From positions 1 to 8,640 of the forward strand of contig JAQBPI010000035.1 of NCBI GenBank assembly GCA_028287605.1: a stretch of 8,640 nt of DNA, read 5' to 3'. Each line of letters starts with the position of its first letter. The stretch's first letter is position 1. The notes below the pieces were generated by a model. That model saw only the letters and a list, made by a program, of their open reading frames with translations, made no database searches and was not told the origin of the DNA. Position numbers and translations under genes: made by a program. Origin of the DNA: Chloroflexota bacterium. Lineage in GTDB: Bacteria > Chloroflexota > Dormibacteria > Aeolococcales > Aeolococcaceae. Positions 1 through 6,290 of this stretch are shown in pieces.

Positions 1-148
1 AGTTGTGCGAAAACCACAGGCTCAAACTTGATACGATGTGAACGGTTTCCCTCGTCGCCGCGCCCGGCGGGCACGGTGGCTTTCTCCCGATCTCCCGCCG
101 CCGGCCATTAGAAGTGAGTCTCACGGACCGCCTGAGCACGCGCCGCCG
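1..148. other. Leading non-coding stretch before maf
   Basis: I see no convincing gene here. The first ~45 bases are noticeably richer in A/T than the rest of the window, as expected of an intergenic or promoter region, but no -35/-10 pair with normal spacing can be assigned. The frame of maf stays open upstream to a GTG at 38, but that stretch encodes an Arg/Pro-rich peptide unlike any Maf N-terminus, so I leave it out of the gene. A perfect short palindrome lies at 114-124 (listed separately). Confidence 0.5.
114..124. repeat. 11-bp palindrome (GTGAG-T-CTCAC) upstream of maf
   Basis: Five-base arms GTGAG (114-118) and CTCAC (120-124) flank a single central T, 25 bases before the maf ATG. 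It could be a half-site operator or a chance palindrome. No second copy was noticed in the window. A regulatory role is a guess. Confidence 0.25.
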
Positions 149-811
149 ATGACACGCATTGTTCTCGCCTCATCCAGCCCTCGCCGTCGCGAGCTGCTGA
201 GCCGCATCGGTGTCCGCTTCACCGTCGTGACCCCGCCGTCCGAGGAGATCAGCCCTCCCCCGGGCATGTGCAGTGACCTCGCCGTCCAGCTGGTGGCGCG
301 TCACAAGGCGCTGTCCGTGGCCCGGACCCAGGCGCTGGGCACCTTCGTGCTCGCCGCCGACACCGCGGTGGTGGGACCGAGCGGCCTGATGGGCAAGCCC
401 GGCACCCCCGAGCGGGCCCGCCAGATGCTCGACGAGCTCAAGGGCACCCGCCACACCGTCCTCACCGGCATCTGTGCCATCGCCGCGCCCAACGGGGCCG
501 AGGCGCTGGGGGTGAGCCGCTCGGCGGTGCGCATGCGCATGATCGACGACGCCGACCTGGACGCCTACGTCGCCTCCGGCGAGCCCCTCGACAAGGCCGG
601 CGGATACGCCATCCAGGGCGGGGCCGGCGACTGGATCGAGGCCGTGGGCGGGCGCGTCGACACCGTGGTCGGGCTCGACGTGACGCTGGCGCTGCGGCTG
701 CTCGCCGAGGTCGGTTATCCGATGCCGCTGCCCAGCGCCGCCGACGTGCCGCTGCAGCCACGCTCGGTCCGGCGGCCGCTCTCGCCGCTCAGGACCCCGA
801 GCCGGGTCTGA
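149..811 (+). CDS. maf: Maf nucleoside triphosphate pyrophosphatase (YhdE-type)
   Basis: 220 aa. Maf proteins hydrolyse nucleotides to monophosphate and pyrophosphate, which cleans modified nucleotides from the cytosolic pool; they are also linked to septum control. Visible motifs are the N-terminal SSSPRRRELL (residues 8-17), Lys53, the AADTAVV strand with Asp71, GKPG (82-85) and DKAGGYAIQG (148-157), followed by DTVVGLDV. The DT motif after AA and the DKAGGYAIQG block are those of the YhdE (dTTP/UTP) branch rather than the YceF (m7GTP) branch, which has SDQ. I chose the ATG at 149 because it puts SSSPRR at the usual distance from the N-terminus; the GTG at 38 would add 37 unrelated residues. 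No clear Shine-Dalgarno site is seen. The last ~25 residues (Pro/Arg-rich) extend beyond the usual Maf end. The stop overlaps the proposed start of the next gene. Confidence 0.93.
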   Translation: MTRIVLASSSPRRRELLSRIGVRFTVVTPPSEEISPPPGMCSDLAVQLVARHKALSVARTQALGTFVLAADTAVVGPSGLMGKPGTPERARQMLDELKGTRHTVLTGICAIAAPNGAEALGVSRSAVRMRMIDDADLDAYVASGEPLDKAGGYAIQGGAGDWIEAVGGRVDTVVGLDVTLALRLLAEVGYPMPLPSAADVPLQPRSVRRPLSPLRTPSRV

Positions 812-1818
812 GCGCGGGCTCCCGCCGCGCGCTGGCGTGGCTGCTGCCTCTCCTCGTGGTGCTCGCGGGTCTGCCCGCGCTGCCCGGCTGCGGCAGCGGC
901 AGCCTCAGCAGCCTGATCGTCAGCCTCACGAGCGGCGACACCGGCGCCACCGTCAAGGCGGGTGACACCCCCACCTACACGCTGAGCATCGTCAACGGCG
1001 GGCCGCAGGCGGCGAGCGGGGTGAGCGCCCGCGTCGACCTCCCCGACGGGGCCACGTACGTCGCCACCGACAGCATCGACGTCGATCCCTACGGGGTGCT
1101 GCGGACCCTGCCCCAGGACCCCGGGGTGCGCAGCAACAACCCCTCCTGGGGGATGTGGACCCTGAACGCGCCGGTGACCCAGGCGGACGGGACGGTGCGC
1201 CGCCCCCACGTCGACATCACCTTCACGATCGCCGTGAAGTCGAAGCCGGGCACGTTCGCGGTGGTCCCGCACGTCTTCAGCGACAGCGCCGACGGCGAGC
1301 TGGTGGGCAAGCCCGCCGACCTCAAGGTCGGGCCCTCCGGCCACCTCAACATCAGCGTCGCGGCGGTGCCCAACCGGGTGAAGCGCGAGGACGACGTGAC
1401 CTATCTGCTCACCGTCACCAACGACGGCAGCGGGCCGTCGTCCGGGGTCGACGTGCTCATCACCCTCCCCGACATCCTCGCCTTCCTCAGGACCGAGCGC
1501 CTGGGCGGCAACGCGAGCCGGAGCAACGCCACCGACCCCGCGCCCAACGCGGTGGTGATCGACTACGGGGGCTGGACCATCCCACCGGCGGGGAACGCCG
1601 GGCCGGGCCGGCTGACGCTGGTCTTCAAGGCCCACGTCGTGCCCTCCGCCTACATGGGCCGCTACCCGGTGACCGTGCAGGTCACCGAGGCCAACGGCAC
1701 GGTGACCTCGGTGCCCGACACCGCGCCGATCAACATCGACGCCCCGCCGCCGCCCACCGCGACCCCGGCTCCCTCGCGCGGCGCGCACCGGCCGAGCCCG
1801 TCACCGACCGGCGGCTGA
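808..1818 (+). CDS. Putative lipoprotein/secreted protein with two DUF11-like repeats
   Basis: About 336 aa from a proposed CTG start at 808. The N-terminus reads as a signal peptide: SRR, then a hydrophobic core (ALAWLLPLLVVLAGLPAL), then LPGC with Cys28 as possible lipidation site. The lipobox is imperfect (Pro at -2). Two beta-sandwich repeats follow, roughly residues 38-155 and 180-308. Each has the DUF11/CARDB-style signature in which a YTLSIVNGG or YLLTVTNDG strand leads to a DLPDG or TLPD segment. The tail (about 310-336) is rich in Pro, Ser and Thr. Such repeats are typical of surface or secreted adhesion-like proteins; the actual role is unknown. The first ordinary start codon in frame is GTG 856 (residue 17), which lies inside the hydrophobic core and would remove the basic part of the signal, so I prefer CTG 808, which overlaps the maf stop as CTGA. 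An AGGA lies 13 nt upstream (791-794), a rather long spacing. Confidence 0.72.
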   Translation: MSAGSRRALAWLLPLLVVLAGLPALPGCGSGSLSSLIVSLTSGDTGATVKAGDTPTYTLSIVNGGPQAASGVSARVDLPDGATYVATDSIDVDPYGVLRTLPQDPGVRSNNPSWGMWTLNAPVTQADGTVRRPHVDITFTIAVKSKPGTFAVVPHVFSDSADGELVGKPADLKVGPSGHLNISVAAVPNRVKREDDVTYLLTVTNDGSGPSSGVDVLITLPDILAFLRTERLGGNASRSNATDPAPNAVVIDYGGWTIPPAGNAGPGRLTLVFKAHVVPSAYMGRYPVTVQVTEANGTVTSVPDTAPINIDAPPPPTATPAPSRGAHRPSPSPTGG

Positions 1819-1827
1819 GCCCGGGCG

Positions 1828-1836
1828 TGCTATCCT
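1828..1836 (+). promoter_or_regulatory. Candidate extended -10 promoter for the rplU cluster
   Basis: The bases TGC-TATCCT match the extended -10 pattern TGnTAtnnT and lie in the only sizeable gap in the + strand run, about 78 nt before the rplU start. No recognisable -35 box is found 16-18 bases upstream, so the assignment rests on the -10 alone. It would give the ribosomal-protein genes a promoter separate from maf. Confidence 0.3.
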
Positions 1837-1867
1837 CACGCGTCGCGCTGGCCGGAGCACCCGGCAG

Positions 1868-1884
1868 GTCCGGTCGGCCCGGAC
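1868..1884 (+). promoter_or_regulatory. Hairpin in the rplU leader
   Basis: A perfect 6-bp stem, GTCCGG (1868-1873) with CCGGAC (1879-1884), closes a 5-base loop. It lies between the candidate promoter and the rplU Shine-Dalgarno. L21 operons of some bacteria carry structured autoregulatory leaders, so this could be one, but the stem is short and GC-rich DNA makes such stems by chance. No U-run follows, so it is not a terminator. Confidence 0.3.
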
Positions 1885-1903
1885 GCGCGCCGCATGGCAT
1901 CTC

Positions 1904-1908
1904 GGGAG
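1904..1908 (+). promoter_or_regulatory. Shine-Dalgarno of rplU
   Basis: GGGAG, five bases before the ATG at 1914. This fixes the L21 start, because the same frame is open far upstream inside the previous gene. Confidence 0.6.
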
Positions 1909-1913
1909 CTCGC

Positions 1914-2309
1914 ATGTACGCCATCGTCCAGCAGGGGGGCCACCAGTACCGGCTCGCCCCGGGTGACCGCTTCCTCGTCGACCGCATGGCCGCCGAGGTG
2001 GGGTCGATGATCGCCCTGGAGCCCGTGCTCCTCCTCGGCGACGCCGATGGCGCCGGCTCCGGTCTCGACGCCGCCCGGGGCGCGCGCGTCGCCGCGGTGG
2101 TGGTCGGACACCGTCTCGGACGCAAGCTGCGCGTGTACAAGTACAAGCCGAAGAAGCGCTACCGCCGCACCCACGGGCACCGCAGCCGCTACACGGAGCT
2201 GCGCGTGGAGGCGCTGCTCACCGCCGGGCAGCCGCTGCCCGGCCCGGCGGGCGCTGCCGAGCTGCAGGCCACCGGCGCCGGCGTGGCGGCCGGCGAGACG
2301 GAGGACTGA
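1914..2309 (+). CDS. rplU: 50S ribosomal protein L21
   Basis: 131 aa. L21 binds 23S rRNA in the large subunit. The N-terminus [14 protein letters not shown] and the basic signature [15 protein letters not shown] (residues 76-90) followed by YTELRV are diagnostic. The family is usually near 100-105 aa. Here the conserved domain ends at about residue 98 and a further ~30-residue Ala/Gly/Pro-rich tail follows, ending in Glu-Asp. A small insertion rich in Ala, Gly and Asp (about residues 43-55) also lengthens the middle. The ATG at 1914 is supported by GGGAG five bases upstream and by the conserved first residues. It lies 95 nt after the DUF11 gene and 4 nt before rpmA, the standard L21-L27 pair. 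Confidence 0.96.
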   Translation: MYAIVQQGGHQYRLAPGDRFLVDRMAAEVGSMIALEPVLLLGDADGAGSGLDAARGARVAAVVVGHRLGRKLRVYKYKPKKRYRRTHGHRSRYTELRVEALLTAGQPLPGPAGAAELQATGAGVAAGETED

Positions 2310-2313
2310 CCCG

Positions 2314-4550
<2,237 letters not shown>

Positions 4551-4554
<4 letters not shown>

Positions 4555-4895
4555 CGCCGACCGAGCTAGCCGCCCTGATCGCTGCGGCCGCCACCGACCG
4601 GAAGGCGCGCGACGTGGTCACCATCGACCTCCGCGGCAAGACCACCATCGCGGACTTCTTCGTCATCTGCGAGGGCGACACCGACCGCCAGGTGCGTGCC
4701 ATCGCCGACAGCATCGAGGATGCGTGCCGGGGGGTCGGGGTGCGTCCGCTCTCGACCGCCGGGCTCAAGGACGCCTCCTGGGCCTGCCTCGACTACGACG
4801 CCGTGGTGGCCCACATCTTCCTCCCGGGCGAGCGCGTGTTCTACGACCTCGAGGGCCTCTGGCAGGCCATCCAGGCCACCCGCGAGGTCGGCTGA
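4551..4895 (+). CDS. rsfS: Ribosomal silencing factor RsfS
   Basis: 114 aa, a typical family length. RsfS binds L14 on the 50S subunit and blocks 30S joining, lowering translation when nutrients are short. Seen are the family signature ADFFVICEG with DRQVRAIAD (residues 34-53), Trp77, DYDAVVAHIF (81-90) and FYDLEGLW (97-104). The ATG overlaps the nadD stop (ATGA), so translation is probably coupled; no separate strong Shine-Dalgarno is evident. It is the last gene of the + strand run, and its TGA directly abuts the stop of the convergent rhomboid gene. Its position behind L21, L27 and Obg fits a ribosome-centred operon. Confidence 0.95.
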
Positions 4896-4898
4896 TCA
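4893..4898. other. Shared convergent stop palindrome TGATCA
   Basis: TGA (4893-4895) ends rsfS on the + strand, and the next three bases TCA are the complement of the TGA ending the rhomboid gene on the - strand. The two genes therefore meet with zero spacing and no room for an intergenic terminator. Confidence 0.9.
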
Positions 4899-6251
4899 GT
4901 CCAGCCCGGGGGGGACCTCGCCGGCCGGCTGGATGAGGATGCCGGCGGTGTGGTGGATGCCGATGGCCAGGGCGACCGCCGCCGCCGCGATCACCGCCAC
5001 CAGCACGCCGCGCTCGACCAGCCGCAGCCGGCGGCCGCCGACCGCCTCCGCCGGGGGGATCACCAGGCCGAGCAGCACGCCGGCGAGGAAGCCGCCCACG
5101 TGGACCCAGTTGTTCACGTTCTGGACGAAGTTGAAGAGGCTGAGGAGGACCACGAAGGCGCTGTAGCCGATCGCGTACTGGCGGATGGAGGCGGCGATGC
5201 CGACGGGGACGTCCCGGCCCTGGACGCGGCCGAGCATGACCAGCAGCCCCATGAGCCCGAGGATGCCGCCGGAGGCTCCCAGCCCGGGGGCGGGGGAGGT
5301 GAGCCCGATGGCGGTGCAGGCCATCCAGAAGAGGTCGCCGAGTGCCGCGGTGAGCAGGAAGGTGCCGATCAGCACCAGCCGTCCGTAGAGCTGCTCGACG
5401 AACCCGCCGAGCAGGAAGAGGGCCATCGCGTTGCCGAGGATGTGGAGGATGTTGCTGGGGTCGTGGAGGAAGTCGCTGGTGACCAGCCGCCACCAGTTGT
5501 CGAGGCTGACGCCGCAGTCGATGGTGACCGTCCCCGAGCAGACCGCGCCGAGGTCGATGGCGCTGACCCTGGCGCCACCGTGATAGCTGCCGTACACCGC
5601 CTTCTCGATCAGGTAGAAGACGGTGATCATCCCGATCAGCCCGTAGGTGGCCACCGGCCGGCTGACCATCGCGCGGCGGGTGGGGGCGGTGTAGCCGGCG
5701 GCGACGGCCTGCCGCTCGGCGAGGTCGACCGCGGCCAGGGTGGGGGCGGGCTGCCCCTGGCGCAGCGAGCGCACGTGGTGGCGGAGCTCGGAGGCCCCGG
5801 GGAGGCCGCGAGCCAGGGGCAGGAGCACGTCGACGGTGCCCGCCTCCTCGATCGCCACGGCGCCCACGCGCACCGCTCCCGAGCCGCCCCCACTCGCCGC
5901 CGGCCTGGACACCGCGCCGAACGCGATGAGCAGGATGTCGCAGCGCTCGGCACCCTGGGCGCTCAGCCGGGCCTCGCCCCAGCGCAGCGCCGCCTGGCGG
6001 CGCTCCTCGAGGTCCCGGGCGGCGGCCGCGGGGTCGTCGGGGGGTTGGTAGAAGCCGACGTAGGCGGCCCGCCGGCCCGTCCAGGTGGCGGCGCCGAAGG
6101 GGTAGGCGCCGCCCAGCTCGCCCAGCCGGGCATCGCGCGGATCGGTGAGGCGGAGGTGGTACCGGGTGACCAGCTCGAGGCCGATGGCGAGCGCCAGGGG
6201 CGGGGGCTCGGGCACCGGGCTCGCCGGGTCGGGCCCCGCGGTCTCGTGCAC
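4896..6251 (-). CDS. Rhomboid-family intramembrane serine protease with N-terminal soluble domain
   Basis: 451 aa. Rhomboids cleave membrane proteins inside the bilayer with a Ser-His dyad. The core shows WWRLVTSDFLHDP (253-265), HILGN (270-274, oxyanion Asn274), GASGG (325-329, nucleophile Ser327) and NWVHVGGFLAG (381-391, catalytic His384), on about six membrane segments between residues 201 and 400. A further hydrophobic helix lies at about 414-432, giving a 6+1 topology. The first ~195 residues are soluble, with alternating strands and helices (AAYVGFYQ, RDLEERRQAALRW, CDILLIAFGAV). This resembles the extra domain preceding the protease in Bacillus YqgP/GluP, though I cannot confirm homology. 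Start is GTG 6251, the only upstream start in frame. No Shine-Dalgarno is seen; a TACACT box precedes it. It follows the PBP gene by 39 nt and is probably co-transcribed with it. Confidence 0.9.
   Translation of the reverse strand: MHETAGPDPASPVPEPPPLALAIGLELVTRYHLRLTDPRDARLGELGGAYPFGAATWTGRRAAYVGFYQPPDDPAAAARDLEERRQAALRWGEARLSAQGAERCDILLIAFGAVSRPAASGGGSGAVRVGAVAIEEAGTVDVLLPLARGLPGASELRHHVRSLRQGQPAPTLAAVDLAERQAVAAGYTAPTRRAMVSRPVATYGLIGMITVFYLIEKAVYGSYHGGARVSAIDLGAVCSGTVTIDCGVSLDNWWRLVTSDFLHDPSNILHILGNAMALFLLGGFVEQLYGRLVLIGTFLLTAALGDLFWMACTAIGLTSPAPGLGASGGILGLMGLLVMLGRVQGRDVPVGIAASIRQYAIGYSAFVVLLSLFNFVQNVNNWVHVGGFLAGVLLGLVIPPAEAVGGRRLRLVERGVLVAVIAAAAVALAIGIHHTAGILIQPAGEVPPGLD
4900..4933. repeat. 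7-bp inverted repeat just past the convergent stops
   Basis: TCCAGCC (4900-4906) pairs with GGCTGGA (4927-4933) around a 20-base GC-rich loop that ends in part of the palindrome GCCGGCCGGC (4920-4929). It begins four bases after the rsfS stop and lies within the last codons of the rhomboid gene. There is no T-run on either side, so it is at best a weak or factor-assisted transcription end. Confidence 0.25.
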
Positions 6252-6257
6252 CCGCGC

Positions 6258-6263
6258 AGTGTA
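6258..6263 (-). promoter_or_regulatory. Candidate -10 box of a leaderless rhomboid transcript
   Basis: Read on the - strand, GGATACACT gives TACACT (a TANNNT box), followed by six bases and then the GTG start at 6251. This is the geometry of leaderless promoters in several high-GC phyla, and the gene lacks a Shine-Dalgarno. No good -35 box was found at 17-18 bases. Confidence 0.35.
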
Positions 6264-6290
6264 TCCGCGGCCCGGTGACCCGGCGGAGGC

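Noticed and set aside
3..37. Promoter for maf in the AT-richer first bases (TTGTGC ... TACGAT)
   Set aside because: The spacer between the two boxes would be 23 bases, too long for a normal sigma-70-type promoter.
62..72. GCCC-GGC-GGGC stem as a terminator of a gene left of the window
   Set aside because: It is only four base pairs with no T-run after it; expected by chance in such GC-rich DNA.
856..858. GTG at 856 as the start of the DUF11 protein
   Set aside because: It begins inside the hydrophobic core and drops the basic residues needed for export; there is no Shine-Dalgarno.
715..1788. Long - strand open frame opposite the DUF11 gene
   Set aside because: The product is a Gly/Arg/His/Val-rich shadow with no recognisable domain; the + strand frame has a signal peptide and repeat structure.
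4950..6278. Long + strand open frame opposite the rhomboid gene
   Set aside because: It is composed of Ala/Asp/Gly/Glu-rich shadow sequence without motifs; the - strand encodes a complete rhomboid.
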